Part shown: positions 1-10,353 of the stretch, piece after piece
Layout of the letters: each line of letters opens with the position of its first letter
Position numbering within the stretch: the first letter of the stretch is position 1
Source: Martensiomyces pterosporus
Taxonomy: Eukaryota > Kickxellomycota > Kickxellomycetes > Kickxellales > Kickxellaceae
Length of the DNA: 64,000 bases
Reading direction: 5' to 3'
Assembly (NCBI GenBank): GCA_025201845.1
Contig: MU603951.1
Span: forward strand, 128,200-192,199
Program-made: the position numbers and the translations under genes
The notes under the pieces: generated by a model
What the model was told of the DNA's origin: nothing
The model's database searches: none
What the model saw: only the letters and a program-made list of their open reading frames with translations

Positions 1-668
1 ATCGCTGGATTAGCAGCCTTCGCAAGCGGCGTGTTCTTCAAGGCGCAGCCCACCGGCGTATTGTTAAACAGGGCCCGGAACACCTCGACGCCAGCGGCAA
101 CTGGAAGTGTCACTGGCCGTGAGGACGAAAACATGAACCCAGGGCGCAAAATGATTGAGCGCAGCTGATCTCTGTGCTCGAGCAGTGCGGCCTCAGCCTC
201 GCGCTTGGTCGAGATGTACCTCGGGTCCAAAAACGGGACCACGTCGCTCGCAGAGATGTACGCAAACGCATCCAGCCCATCAGTCAATCTGGCAACACGA
301 GCAACCGAGAGCGCGGTGTCTCTGTTGGCCCTCTCGTATGTCGTGCTCTCTGTAGATGCATTTGAGCTGTACCCGACGTTGATTAGCTTCTTGTAGTCGT
401 TCTCCATCAGCGTGCCCACAGAGTGAACCACTGCCGCGCACCCTTCCATGTGCTCGCGAAAGGTCTCTGGTTTGAGCGCATCGCCCTTGATCCACTGGAC
501 TCTCTGCATAAAGCGACTGCCAATCGAACCCTGCGCTGTGCTGCCTGTTGGCGCACCGTGGCGACTGAGACTGAGGACCTCCCAGCCTCGCGAAATGGCA
601 CTGCGGCAGATGGCCTGGCCCAAGAACCCAGATCCGCCAACTACAAAAAGCTTGCGCGGAGGACTCAT
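1..668 (-). CDS. COQ11: NAD(P)-binding SDR-type protein, COQ11-like (3' end beyond the window)
   Basis: The reading frame is open from the ATG at 668 to base 1 with no stop, so the C-terminus is outside the window. It begins MSPPRKLFVVGGSGFLGQ, a Rossmann nucleotide-binding motif (GGSGFLG, about residues 11-17). A YISTKREAE segment near residue 148 matches the Tyr-x-x-x-Lys pattern of extended SDRs. Overall layout resembles yeast Coq11 (YLR290C) and NDUFA9-like atypical SDRs, which act at the mitochondrial inner membrane in ubiquinone synthesis. It is head-to-head with ERG8, with 255 bp between start codons. The family call is firm. The COQ11 orthology is inference because the C-terminus is missing and related NAD-binding proteins look alike. 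Confidence 0.7.
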   Translation of the reverse strand, partial: MSPPRKLFVVGGSGFLGQAICRSAISRGWEVLSLSRHGAPTGSTAQGSIGSRFMQRVQWIKGDALKPETFREHMEGCAAVVHSVGTLMENDYKKLINVGYSSNASTESTTYERANRDTALSVARVARLTDGLDAFAYISASDVVPFLDPRYISTKREAEAALLEHRDQLRSIILRPGFMFSSSRPVTLPVAAGVEVFRALFNNTPVGCALKNTPLAKAANPA

Positions 669-923
669 TATCCTGTTTATGGATGTGTAGAGGCTGCGAG
701 TAGCGAAGATTAAGAAGCGGCAAGGGGGGCAGCGCTGAGCACAAGGCAAGAGGAGAGTAAAGGAGAAATGCAGAGGAGCTAGAAAACAGAAAGAGCGGCA
801 AGAGCGTAGGGAAACATCCCCGCACCCACACCGCACCACGCTCCTGCGTTGTTTTGCTTTCTCTCGCCAACGCCTCCACCCGCTTTTTCTGCTCTGTAAT
901 TATTGTTTTAATCTGCCTTGAGA

Positions 924-2462
924 ATGACGCAGACATCGACCAGCTCGCCTGCCACTTTGGCGTCAGCGCCAGGCAAGGTTCTTGTTGTTGGCGGCTACCT
1001 TGTGCTGGACAGAAGCTACAGCGGACTCGTCGTGGGCACCGACACTTGCCTCTACGCTGCCGTGCACACACAGGTGCTGGATACAGCCAGTGCGCCAACG
1101 CTGAGAGCCAGCGATATCCCTGTGCTTGTTGTCTCGCCCCAGTTCAATTCTGCTTGGTGGAAGTACGTGTTTAGCACGGAGAGCAGCACGCTTGTGCAGT
1201 ATGAGAGCGCCGATGGCGGTAGCAACGCCTTTGTCGAAGTCGTTCTCGAAGCTGCTCTGGGTCTTGCCAACGACTATGCACGGAGCAGGGTCGCCGAGAT
1301 GGCTGCTGCAGAGCCAGAGCTGCCGCCAGCCAACCGTAAAGGCCTGAAGATTGCGCTTATGGCGGACAACGACTTCTACTCGCAGCGCAGGACACTCAAG
1401 GAGATGGGCTTGGACCTGAGCTCCGAGTCGCTGCAAAAGCTCCCACGCATGTGCGCGACGGGAACTACCCTCAAGGACGTGCACAAGACTGGACTGGGCA
1501 GCTCTGCGGCTATGGTGACTTCGCTGGTGGCTGCTATCCTTGCACACTTTGGAGCCGTCAATGCAGCTGATCTCCAGGCCGGCAAAGCTGTGTCCGCCGA
1601 ATCAGAGCGCAGCCTGAAGCTGGTCCACAACATCGCACAGTACGCCCACTGCCTGGCGCAGGGCAAGATTGGCTCTGGGTTCGACGTTTCTTCGGCCGTG
1701 TATGGATCCCACGTGTACCGCCGCTTCTCGCCAGCTGTGCTCGAAGCTGCAATGGCCCAGCGCGGCGACATTAAGGAGGTCAAGCGCGCGACATCGCCAG
1801 ACAACGATGGCTGGAATAGCGATGTGACTCCTGTCCACGTCCCGCCAAGGTTTATTCTGAGGCTCGCCGATGTCGATGGTGGCAGCAACACACCAAGCAT
1901 GGCTAAAAAGGTTCTCGGCTGGCAAAAGGCAAACCCCGAGGCTGCCAAGGAGCTGTGGAGCTCGCTAGATGCTGCCAACCGCCGCATATGCGCTGTGTGG
2001 GGCTGCCTTGCCGCTGCACATGTGAGCAACAGCTCCGACTACGATAGCGCTATTGACTGGTGCTCGGCACACAGGAGCACGGAGTGGACGAATGCACCTA
2101 ATTATGCCAGCAGTGCCACTCACCAGCTGCTTGCTGACCTAGTTGCTGCCACTCAGGATGTGCGCTCCCTGCAAAGGACGCTTGGCGAGAGCGCCGAGGT
2201 GCCCATTGAGCCGCCGAAGCAGACGCGCCTGCTCGATGCATGCATGGATGTCCCCGGTGTGTGCATGGCTGCTGTGCCGGGGGCCGGCGGCTACGATGCA
2301 ATCTTCTGTGTCACTTTGGGCCAGGATGCTAGCCGTGCCGTTGAGCAGGTCTGGTCGCAGTGGACTGAGATGAGCGTCGGTCCGCTGCTCGCGAACCAGG
2401 CTTCAAGCGGCGTGCGCATCCTCGACCCTGCTGCTTACCCAGAGATAACCTCAAGGCTCTGA
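924..2462 (+). CDS. ERG8: Phosphomevalonate kinase
   Basis: This 512-residue GHMP kinase converts mevalonate 5-phosphate to mevalonate 5-diphosphate with ATP in the cytosolic mevalonate (sterol/isoprenoid) pathway. The N-terminus carries SAPGKVLVVGGYLVLD (residues 14-29), as in Erg8. The GHMP ATP-binding loop GLGSSAAMVTSLVA starts at residue 190, and a C-terminal GHMP segment with PGAGGYDAIF is near residue 452. Length is within the fungal range. The start at 924 is the first ATG; upstream in-frame codons are TTG. No intron is needed. It shares a 255-bp divergent promoter with the COQ11-like gene. Confidence 0.93.
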   Translation: MTQTSTSSPATLASAPGKVLVVGGYLVLDRSYSGLVVGTDTCLYAAVHTQVLDTASAPTLRASDIPVLVVSPQFNSAWWKYVFSTESSTLVQYESADGGSNAFVEVVLEAALGLANDYARSRVAEMAAAEPELPPANRKGLKIALMADNDFYSQRRTLKEMGLDLSSESLQKLPRMCATGTTLKDVHKTGLGSSAAMVTSLVAAILAHFGAVNAADLQAGKAVSAESERSLKLVHNIAQYAHCLAQGKIGSGFDVSSAVYGSHVYRRFSPAVLEAAMAQRGDIKEVKRATSPDNDGWNSDVTPVHVPPRFILRLADVDGGSNTPSMAKKVLGWQKANPEAAKELWSSLDAANRRICAVWGCLAAAHVSNSSDYDSAIDWCSAHRSTEWTNAPNYASSATHQLLADLVAATQDVRSLQRTLGESAEVPIEPPKQTRLLDACMDVPGVCMAAVPGAGGYDAIFCVTLGQDASRAVEQVWSQWTEMSVGPLLANQASSGVRILDPAAYPEITSRL

Positions 2463-2679
2463 AGGCGAACCATAGCGCTGCTCGTCCTCTCCTTCATAGC
2501 ACTGATACTGTTAGCAGATCTGCCCTAATGCACAAAATGCACCGAATCATCGACATGTGGCTGTTATGTATTTTGACAAGTGTAAAGAAAGGAAAGCAGA
2601 GCGAGTCTGGGTCCAGAGAGCGCGCAATGTGGGAAGAAGAGGCTGTTTAAGCGTAGCAAGAGACCGTGTATTGCTTTAT

Positions 2680-3717
2680 TTATTCGCCGTCGTCATCGTC
2701 GCTCTTCTCCATGTTCGCCAGTGCAGCCTTTGCAATGTCACACTTCTCCATCAGCACCTCAAGGGCCTCGGTGAGCAGGGTTTCGGGAGAGAGGATGCCT
2801 GTGGACTCAACGTTGAAGACAAAGTGGTCGCGCACGCGAGTAAGACGCACCTTGCCCTCGAACTCCTTGTGCCGGAGCACCTCGCGACTGACTGTGTCCT
2901 TGCGCGGGTTTACGACCTTTGCCTTGCGCACGCCGCCCTCCTCGACAACGTCAACGACACCCGGTGGGAAGCACTTGCGGAACAGGTCAGCGTCATCGCC
3001 TGTGATGTCCTTGAGGATCTGGATATCGGGGAGCAACCTGTACGAAGCAGTGGCCACGGGCGAGAACTTGGCATGGTCCTTGCCGACGCCCTTCACGCAG
3101 TGCAGCTCGCAGCTGATGCACTGGCCAGGGCGCAGCTTGGTGATAAGGATGTCGTCATGGATGGGCTTGATGGTGCGGCTCCCGAACCTCTCAGCCTGGT
3201 CGCCCTTTGGCTCCCACCGGAGCTGGTTCGAGTATACCGCGCTGTTTATGTACTTCTTCTTCGGATCGGTCTCGTCTGCCGCTGCGCTCCGGTTCTCCTC
3301 ACACTCGACGTCCAGCCTGAACACGATTGTGTTTTGATCCGTTGGCGTTTCATCCGGTCGCTTCCACTGGAAGTCGTGTGGATCTGCGTTGATAGGGATG
3401 AGGCCCAAGCGATGCGCCAGGACCTCGTCCTGCACGATGCCAGTGTTGTTGATCATGTAGACGTTCTCAATGGCCATTGTTGGGATCTCGGCAATAAGAA
3501 TGCGGCGGAGCGCGTTTGCAATAGAGGCATCGACTCCTATCAAGTCAAACTCCATCTCCGTTGGAGTAAGGCGGATGATTTTGATGTCGAACGAGTTCTT
3601 AAAGTCGTCCAGGTTGAAAGGCAGCTGGTTTCCGAAGCTCATGGGGTACTCGGCTCCCGAGATGTTCTCAACGCGGTCCTCCAGGACAACGACGCGATTG
3701 CGGTCCTCGAGCGACAT
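2680..3717 (-). CDS. RPC40: DNA-directed RNA polymerases I and III subunit AC40
   Basis: This 345-residue protein is the alpha-like assembly subunit shared by Pol I and Pol III; it pairs with AC19. After MSLEDRNRVVVLEDRVEN comes the alpha-type dimerisation segment (residues 62-83: VDASIANALRRILIAEIPT), then NNTGIVQDEVLAHRLGLIPI, both hallmarks of the Rpb3/Rpc40 family. An internal insert domain and a terminal acidic tail (SDDDDGE) follow. The ATG at 3715-3717 is preferred; the 14 codons further upstream begin with a non-ATG codon. It is an intronless single exon, lying tail to tail with ERG8 (217 bp between stops). Confidence 0.94.
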   Translation of the reverse strand: MSLEDRNRVVVLEDRVENISGAEYPMSFGNQLPFNLDDFKNSFDIKIIRLTPTEMEFDLIGVDASIANALRRILIAEIPTMAIENVYMINNTGIVQDEVLAHRLGLIPINADPHDFQWKRPDETPTDQNTIVFRLDVECEENRSAAADETDPKKKYINSAVYSNQLRWEPKGDQAERFGSRTIKPIHDDILITKLRPGQCISCELHCVKGVGKDHAKFSPVATASYRLLPDIQILKDITGDDADLFRKCFPPGVVDVVEEGGVRKAKVVNPRKDTVSREVLRHKEFEGKVRLTRVRDHFVFNVESTGILSPETLLTEALEVLMEKCDIAKAALANMEKSDDDDGE

Positions 3718-3924
3718 GGCTTCCGGCTGCTTTATGCTTTCTCTGGGCCGATGCCGCAAAGGAAATTAAATAAATGCGGTGGTGAGTTTGAATTAAGGAA
3801 AGGAACACTGCGGGCAACAAAAAACAGGACGTGGCTAGAGCCTGGTGCCGCGCTAAAAACTTTTTTCGCACTCACTCGTTGCTGATTTTTCTGCACTCCT
3901 TCGTGCTGGGACCGGGCGATTTAA

Positions 3925-5605
3925 TCAGGCGCTCGGATCACCATGGCCCATTTGCTGCTGCTGTGCCTCAGTGCGGGGCCGCTTCGACGCTGTTTCGCCA
4001 CTGGTGCCGACAGAGCTCGAGGCGGTGCTTTGAATAAGGAGCCTTCCGTTCATGTCTACGCTGGTCCTCAGCCCGGCCTTTGCTAGCTGCGGGTCTTGCA
4101 GGGCCTCGATGGCACTCATATTCCGGACGTATTCCTGGCTGGTCGGGTTGTCCTGCAGCAAGCCCTTGAGTGCCACAACAGCATACTCCTTGATATACGG
4201 GTGGTTGTCGTCGATTTTCATGTGGTCAAGCACAAGCGCCAGGCCATCCAGATCGCGCATCAAGTCCTGAACTGCGGTGTTGCCATACGCCACATTGCCG
4301 ATGACTCTGATGAGGTCACACTTAAACATAAACAGGTGCTTTACCGGATCGTCCTTGACCCCGCCCTTCTCCCTGGCCTCCTGCTCGCTTGCCCGCTCGA
4401 TCCGGGGCAAATGCTTGTTTAGAAGACCTAGTAGGCGTACAACCTGGTGCAGCGCTTGGCACTCAGCTAGCCATCCTGCGATTTCTGGATCGCTTTCCGT
4501 TGTGATAGACCCAAGAATGGACACTACCGAAGCTAAGCACCGGTGTGCAGACACCACTCCATCCATCTCCATACCGTTGCTGTCATCTGCCGAGGAAATC
4601 TCGGCTCCAGCTTCCCAAATATCGGTCAGCGTCGCCCGCACCTGCATCAAGAGATTCGCCAGTACTTCGATGAGATCTTTGCTAATTACCGCCCTCCACC
4701 CGCCTGCTGTCTCCGCACCCTCGTTGCAGTAGACGGCCAGTGCGTCCAGAAACCCGTACTTGCTGGTGCTACAAAAATGCACACGCATTTGGCTTTAAGC
4801 ATCAGCTGACGATATTACAAGAGCCGAATGCCTGCAGCTATCAGCAGCCCACGCTTGTTGTCAGTAGTGCTTACCTTGGCTCGTTTGTCAGCAGTGGGAC
4901 TAGGCAGTGGGACTGGATTATTTGGCTCAGCACAGCGTAGAGCATGTTTTTCATGTCAGATTCGTCGTCTTCATCATCGCCAAACATTTCGGCAATCTTG
5001 TTTGCCACCAAGCGGCCAGCCTCTGCTGAGCACAGCAGCTTGGTGAGTGAGTCGTCGCCCATGACGCTATTAAGCACCAGCATCAGTCCAGCCATGGTTG
5101 TCTTGGTGTTTACCGAGGCAAGCGTGTACCAGTACACAGTCTCCGTAGGAGCACGTGCACTTGCTAGCTCTGTTTCCATCAATGACTGCTGGAGCTGTTT
5201 GTTTCCTGTGATTATGTTCGACAGCGCCTGGGCAGCTATTGCCACGCACTTCATCGCTTCGGGGCACGTAATCTCCTTGGTAGCAAGGTCAAAGATGACA
5301 GACCTGATGTCGCCAACCACACCAGCTGCGCTTGCGCTGTCCTGGTTTGTCCGGTCCATCGCCGCTGCGTTGCGTGTAAACATGCATAGTTCCATGAGCC
5401 CTTCTGACCGCAAAGCAGTTAGAACATCGCCTTCGTCAGGCAGCGACCCAATTGCGGACATTTGGAACAAGCTGTGCACACGAGACCAAGCTGCTGGATC
5501 GACGGCTGTGGGGATCTGGGGCCGCGATGGGTGCGGAGAGGTCTGTCTGAGCTGCATACACCGCTCGCGGAACCCTTGTATTTTCTGAATGGTATCGTTG
5601 TCCAT
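3925..5605 (-). CDS. ATXN10: Ataxin-10 homolog (two exons)
   Basis: Exon 1 is 4875-5605 and exon 2 is 3925-4768. The intron 4769-4874 (106 bp) has donor GTAAGC and acceptor TTTGTAG. The joined frame reads NEPSTSKYGFLD and gives 524 residues. The C-terminal third contains the conserved ataxin-10 domain (FKCDLIRVIGNVAYGN, then HPYIKEYAVVALKGLLQDN), a helical armadillo-like fold. The N-terminal part (ALSNIITGN) is also helical-repeat-like. In fungi the family is linked to cytokinesis (Cdc-type/Ctr86 proteins) and in animals to neuronal survival. The precise role here is not shown by the sequence. The start is the ATG at 5603-5605 (MDNDTIQKIQGF). Confidence 0.9.
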
Positions 5606-6463
5606 GTGGTGTATCAAGGGCTGGCGGACAAATAATTTAGACGAGCTGAGGCTAGCAAAGCAGCAACTGCCTTCAAATGAAAAAACCCGGGCATGTATTC
5701 TGAAAACCAGCATGGTGCCCTTGTGGGGATCGCTACAAACACCAGAGAGAAAAACAAGGGGGTCAGGAGTTCAAAAGAAAACCCGCTCTGGCAGGAGCGG
5801 AATGGCTGGTATTTGGAAATGTCGGATGCCCCTCCTGCCACACTCGCTCATATAGCCAGCCTGGCAGGGGCTCTGGTGTTTACTCCTCCCCCAATATTCT
5901 CGATCCACACGCACCGGCGATACACAAGGCCAGCAGCCCATCCCCGTTGTATTGCTTCTGTTTTATTGGGCGGCGCGGCACAGCACGGGAAATGGTGCTG
6001 GGCGCCGAAACTCCAGTATCTTCAGCAGCTGCTGCTGTGCGCGTGCTTCCACGGAGATAGCTGCAGCATGCGTGGCAGCTGGTAGGAGGCACACCGTCCG
6101 TCGGTCCTCCTGCTATGGCCATACTAGTGTGGTATATATCCGGGAACCACCATGCTTTGCTGGCCCGTAGACCGGAGCCGACTAGCACCCTCTCCATTTT
6201 ATTTATGCTTCAGCACAGAAGCACTAAACGGAGTTAACACATTGAATGTGCTGAATTCGTCCAGCAGCCTGTCTCTCCATGCCTGCCCAAACTTTTCTGT
6301 ATAAAACGTGTGCTGGCAAGAGAGTTGGGATTTCAGAGCATCAGCACGACAGCACCCCAAGTGCACTACTGCATTTCGTTCAACATCCAGCCCTTCTTTC
6401 TTGTTTTTCTTTGTTCTATTAACTTGCAAGTGCCCCTGGCAGCATTTCGCATCCCCCTGCTCC
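5606..6463. other. Intergenic: shared ATXN10/SNG1-like promoter region
   Basis: 858 bp between divergent genes. Apart from a TATA-like box close to its right end, I see no convincing gene. The reading frames here are short and lack recognisable motifs. Confidence 0.5.
6300..6306 (+). promoter_or_regulatory. TATA-like box of the SNG1-like gene
   Basis: TATAAAA lies 164 bp before the ATG at 6464, in the right orientation, with a C/T-rich tract between. This is a motif match only. Confidence 0.4.
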
Positions 6464-8029
6464 ATGATGGCTGGGATACACTCGTGGAAGCACATACCCG
6501 AAGACAAAGGCCGTGTTGGCCTGACACATCCCACGATCCGGAAGACAACTCTCAAGCAAGCCAAGGTGTACATCGCTGTGCTCATCATTTCTATGCTCAT
6601 GGACTGGACAGTCTTTCCGATGTTCTACGGTGCCACATACAAGCGAAGCACATTTGTCAACAACATCAAAATCCAGGTCTTTGATCTGGATGGCGGCCCG
6701 GTCGGGACCAACATCACAAACATGATCCTCAGCACACCTGGTGCTAAAAACCTGCCAAGATGGGAGCTATCCACCGCTGCCTCCACTGTCAAGGAAGCAG
6801 AGCGGCTCGTCCAGAGACACAAGTGGGGTGCATTCGTCATCAACCCAGGACTGACCAACAGCTTGACCAGCGCCATCGTCAACGGCACAAGCTACGATCC
6901 AACCAAGGCCCTGACTGTGCTGACCGCTTCCGGAAGGCACCCCGTTGGTGAGATCATGTACTTGCAGCCGGCTATGAGGGCCGCTGCTGCAAAGCTCTCT
7001 GCTGGATACTCGATGGCGGCTCTCCAGGAGTTCAAGAAAGCTGATCCACTAACGCGTAGCATGATCAGACCAAATCCCACAGCTTTGGTGAACCCAATCG
7101 GATTCACAGTTAAGGAGGTTGCGCCTTACAACTTCTCTCTGTCACCAGTTGTCACCACATTTGGGTTTCTGACATGCACGCTCTGCATCGTTGCGCCATT
7201 TCTCCTGTGGAAACTCACAACATTCGAACTCTTCCGCAGGATACGATACCGCGATCTAGTGGCCTTTTGGCTCACCGTCATCTTTGTCTACCTCCTCTTC
7301 ATCTCGCTCTACTTCTCGCTGGCCTTCCTTGCGTACAAGGGACCCGGCTACTCGTCTGAGCAACATGCATTGCCATACACGGCTGGCAAGTTCTTCTCGA
7401 TTTGGTTCACAGCATATGCTGTTCTGCTGGCCCTGTGCATGTGGCTGTTTGCTTGCTATCTCATTGCTGCGCCATCGTTCCTTGGGTTCATCTCGGTTAT
7501 GCATGTCATTCCAAACGTCGTCTCCACCATTGTTCCTGCCGAGATGACCCCCAGGTTCTTCAGTCTGTTTCACGCGCTTCCCTTCTACAACGGAACCATG
7601 CTGTTTAGGTACATTACCAGCGGATCTGGCCCACAGATCGGCACCAACTTGGGTGTCATATTGGGCGAGGTAGCCTTGATGCTCATTGTGCTGCCGATTA
7701 GCATCTGGTTCCGCCAATACACTGTTCTGTCAGGCATCGCGGATCCAATGGGTTCGTACCGCGGAAATGCGTTCTTCGAAAGCCCCGTTCCATACTACAA
7801 GGATGCTGAGAAGCCCAAGGACGATGGCAAAACAACAAGCGATGATGGTACACAAGGTGCGTCATCTGCAGCGTCGAAGGAGTATGAACATATAACGACC
7901 GACAGGCACAATAATAGCAAGCTTACGATATTCACCTTGGCTTCAGAGGCACCAGCTGCCGAAGTAGCCAAAATAGTTGACGACAACGGTGGTGCAGCGA
8001 GCTTCAATAGCAGCAATCTCGGCATATGA
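6464..8029 (+). CDS. SNG1/DUF3533-family multi-pass membrane protein
   Basis: This 521-residue protein starts MMAGIHSWKHIPEDKG. It has one early transmembrane helix (about residues 38-60), then a roughly 200-residue extramembrane part with NITN, NGTSY and similar N-glycosylation sites. At least five C-terminal helices follow (FGFLTCTLCIVAPFLLW, FWLTVIFVYLLFISLYF, AVLLALCMWLFACYLI, SFLGFISVMHVIPNVV, VALMLIVLPISIW). The arrangement of one TM, a large loop and a C-terminal ABC-2-like bundle is that of yeast Sng1 (nitrosoguanidine resistance) and DUF3533 proteins of fungal plasma membranes. Substrate is unknown. The C-terminal 80 residues are a polar, low-complexity cytosolic tail. Confidence 0.82.
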   Translation: MMAGIHSWKHIPEDKGRVGLTHPTIRKTTLKQAKVYIAVLIISMLMDWTVFPMFYGATYKRSTFVNNIKIQVFDLDGGPVGTNITNMILSTPGAKNLPRWELSTAASTVKEAERLVQRHKWGAFVINPGLTNSLTSAIVNGTSYDPTKALTVLTASGRHPVGEIMYLQPAMRAAAAKLSAGYSMAALQEFKKADPLTRSMIRPNPTALVNPIGFTVKEVAPYNFSLSPVVTTFGFLTCTLCIVAPFLLWKLTTFELFRRIRYRDLVAFWLTVIFVYLLFISLYFSLAFLAYKGPGYSSEQHALPYTAGKFFSIWFTAYAVLLALCMWLFACYLIAAPSFLGFISVMHVIPNVVSTIVPAEMTPRFFSLFHALPFYNGTMLFRYITSGSGPQIGTNLGVILGEVALMLIVLPISIWFRQYTVLSGIADPMGSYRGNAFFESPVPYYKDAEKPKDDGKTTSDDGTQGASSAASKEYEHITTDRHNNSKLTIFTLASEAPAAEVAKIVDDNGGAASFNSSNLGI

Positions 8030-8556
8030 ACTGCAGCGTCTACCTAGCTTGTTTTCCTTTCCTGTTCTCCATTCCAAGGCCATAAATGACATGCAGGTGT
8101 AGCTTTCCATGTATCCAACGGCAAAGCATAGTCAGAGCCATTGCAGTCGGCGAAATAGAAGCACTAGTCATTGATCTCGGTTGCGTTTCGGCACTGGCTA
8201 CAGCTAGGGAGCAGCCCCGTCTTGTATGCGCCAAGAAGCGCTCCAGAGGCAGGGCCACAAGTGCACTGAGCCAGCAATTTGACATAGCAACCTGAAACTC
8301 AGGGCTTCCCACCTGCCTTCCTCGCCTGGATTTTCACATAAACCGCCCCAGGACACCCAGGGTACTATGGAGCACAGGGTGTCCCAAAGATTGGGCCCAG
8401 TCGCCAGTTTTTTTCTTCTGTCTGCTTTGGCCATGGCTAGGAAATGGAAAGACCCAGACATGCAGTGCTGTGTGCGACTGGAGCATTGCACACAGCATCG
8501 CCGCTCAGCCACCGTGTACACACCACCCGCCCCAGCTCTGGGTCTCTTGTGTGGTG
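8030..8556. other. Intergenic between convergent SNG1-like and HIRAN genes
   Basis: 527 bp. I looked for a continuation of the HIRAN gene into helicase motifs and found none. Nothing else is recognisable. Confidence 0.45.
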
Positions 8557-9138
8557 CTAGCGACCAACAGCAGGCCAATCCCTGCCACCCAGAATCGCCT
8601 CTTTAACGCCAGCCGACACCTTATCGCCTTCACACAGCGCCGGCTCAGCAGAGGAGTCAGATCCACCACCCGTATCAGCCCAGCTGCCCAGCTGCCACAT
8701 CTGCCAGTGGGAACTCAGCAACGAGCAAAGATGTTTGCTGGAGCCAGGCGGCGCATACAGCGAAACACAGATTGGCGTGGCATACACGCTGCCAGCGCCA
8801 GTCACAGCACCTGTGGCAGTGGAGGAGGTGGAAACTGCATGCTGTTGAGCAAAATGTATAGCACAGATGCTGTGTACATCGGCACACTGGTGTGTAGGGG
8901 CGTGGTCTTTACCTTGAATTGCACACCCTATCCTATCAGCACATGGTGCTAGCACTGCAGCTAGCCAGCGCGGAATGTGGCCAACCTTCTCGCCCCGCCT
9001 GTTATATGCTGCAATTGCGTTCGAGTCGTAGCAGTTGCATGGGTCTCTCCTAAGATCGATGTGTTCGCCACATTCCGTGGTGCCGGAGTAGTGTCGTCGT
9101 CCAACGATGTGCGTGTTGAGCTGGCCAAACAGCGGCAT
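8557..9138 (-). CDS. HIRAN-domain protein, HLTF/Rad5-like N-terminus without helicase
   Basis: This 193-residue frame starts MPLFGQLNTHIVGRRHYSG. Residues 4-65 match the HIRAN domain: the segment RRDPCNCYDSNAIAAYNRRG and then VGHIPRWLAAVLAP follow the RDP-N-YD-NAI / VGH pattern of HLTF and Rad5, where the domain binds DNA 3' ends at stalled forks. The following stretch (SVYATPICVSLYAPPG) also lines up with the region after HIRAN in HLTF. The frame then stops, and no Snf2 helicase or RING motif follows within 530 bp. It is either a stand-alone HIRAN protein or a decayed HLTF-like gene. Which of the two cannot be decided here. Confidence 0.6.
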   Translation of the reverse strand: MPLFGQLNTHIVGRRHYSGTTECGEHIDLRRDPCNCYDSNAIAAYNRRGEKVGHIPRWLAAVLAPCADRIGCAIQGKDHAPTHQCADVHSICAIHFAQQHAVSTSSTATGAVTGAGSVYATPICVSLYAPPGSSKHLCSLLSSHWQMWQLGSWADTGGGSDSSAEPALCEGDKVSAGVKEAILGGRDWPAVGR

Positions 9139-9840
9139 CTTGGCTGAGTAGCACTCTTGATGGCTGCGGCATGGAGCAAGCAGAGCAGAGAAGAGAAGAG
9201 CAGAGCAGAGCAGAGCAGAGGTGCAGACACCGGCCATGCCCAGCACCTCCCAGCATAAGCGTGGCCGGTGCTGTATCGCGCATGCAGCCAGGACGACCAC
9301 CAGCCAGCTTCTGCCGCTCCGGCGCTGCTGGACACCCATCACACGACTGACCCCATCATCGGCTCGGACACGCACATGGCCACTGCTGGGTATAAAGGCG
9401 CTGCGTGTGATGCGGGCCTCCGGCCCAGCCCCCTTTCTTGTTTCTTTATCAAAAAGTTTTAACGACGGCTGCCACGTTTTTAATGTCCAGTTCCAGTGAT
9501 TTAAAAATGCCCAAGCAATATTGCTTCAAGCCTCGGAGATGGCAAGCGTGAGGACATCTAAGGAACCTGGCCAAATCGCCTCTGTGGTTGGCTGGGGCCA
9601 TGCGCCTCATATATCACCCCAACAACACCCGCAACACCCGCAACACCCGCAACACATGCTGAATCGAGGAGCCGCAGTGTCGCTTTGGCTTTTGCACAGC
9701 CTGGCGACCATAACCCATCTGCCTGGGTCAGCGGCACTCTGCAACCGAGCCGACACATGCTCCATCCAGAGCGCCTTGTATTTCGCTCTCCCGCTCCGCC
9801 AAAACCACAAATACACCCGCAGACTAGCGGAATCCGCCAA
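9139..9840. other. Intergenic: divergent HIRAN/PDRG1 region with short repeats
   Basis: 702 bp. It holds a GAGCA-type pentamer run (about 9176-9221), a TATAAAG at 9391-9397, and a CAACACCCG 9-bp tandem run (about 9624-9653). The TATA box lies 450 bp before the PDRG1 ATG, so a long leader or an upstream intron is possible. No other gene is evident. Confidence 0.45.
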
Positions 9841-10245
9841 ATGGAGGCCGTCGAGCATCAAGCCAGAGTGGAGGCCCTTGCAGAGGACGTGTTGACCGAC
9901 AAGCAGCTGTCTGTTGACTACGACAGGAAGCGCCAGGAAAACCGCGAAGCGCTGCGCCAGCTGCGCAAACAAGCACAGCAAATCAAGCCAACAAGCTCCC
10001 AGGCAACCACAGCGCTCAACATGGGGGACTTCTTCATCCAAGTGCCAACATCCAAGGCACAGGCCATGGTTGAAGGCGCCCAGCGCGAGCTCGAAGAAGC
10101 CATCGGCGAGGTGCAAGTGCGGCTGAAGAAGAAGGTGCAGCTGCTTGGCGAGCTGGAGGGAGACGCGCACACAGCATCAGTGATGCGGTCAATGAACATG
10201 AAGAGCATCAGCGGCGAAGACCTGTACAGCATTACAAAGAACTGA
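9841..10245 (+). CDS. PDRG1: PDRG1-like prefoldin-fold protein
   Basis: 134 residues, against 133 for human PDRG1. The N-terminal helix carries LAEDVLTDKQLSVDYDRKRQ followed by ENREALRQLRKQ, which parallels the PDRG1 pattern (EEVLADK...DLDTKRNQNREGLRAL). A beta-hairpin-like middle (MGDFFIQVPTSKAQAMVE) and a second coiled coil (ELEEAIGEVQVRLKKKVQLL) complete a beta-type prefoldin fold. PDRG1 is part of the R2TP/prefoldin-like co-chaperone complex that helps assemble RNA polymerases. The start is the ATG at 9841 (MEAVEHQARVEAL). Confidence 0.85.
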   Translation: MEAVEHQARVEALAEDVLTDKQLSVDYDRKRQENREALRQLRKQAQQIKPTSSQATTALNMGDFFIQVPTSKAQAMVEGAQRELEEAIGEVQVRLKKKVQLLGELEGDAHTASVMRSMNMKSISGEDLYSITKN

Positions 10246-10353
10246 CTGTGGCTGTGGCTAGATATATCAAGGGCACGTTAGTACAAAGCAGTTTATTCAT
10301 TGCCATCTTTTATCCCGCAAACCCTGTGGCTGCATCTCCTGCCGCTATTCTAC

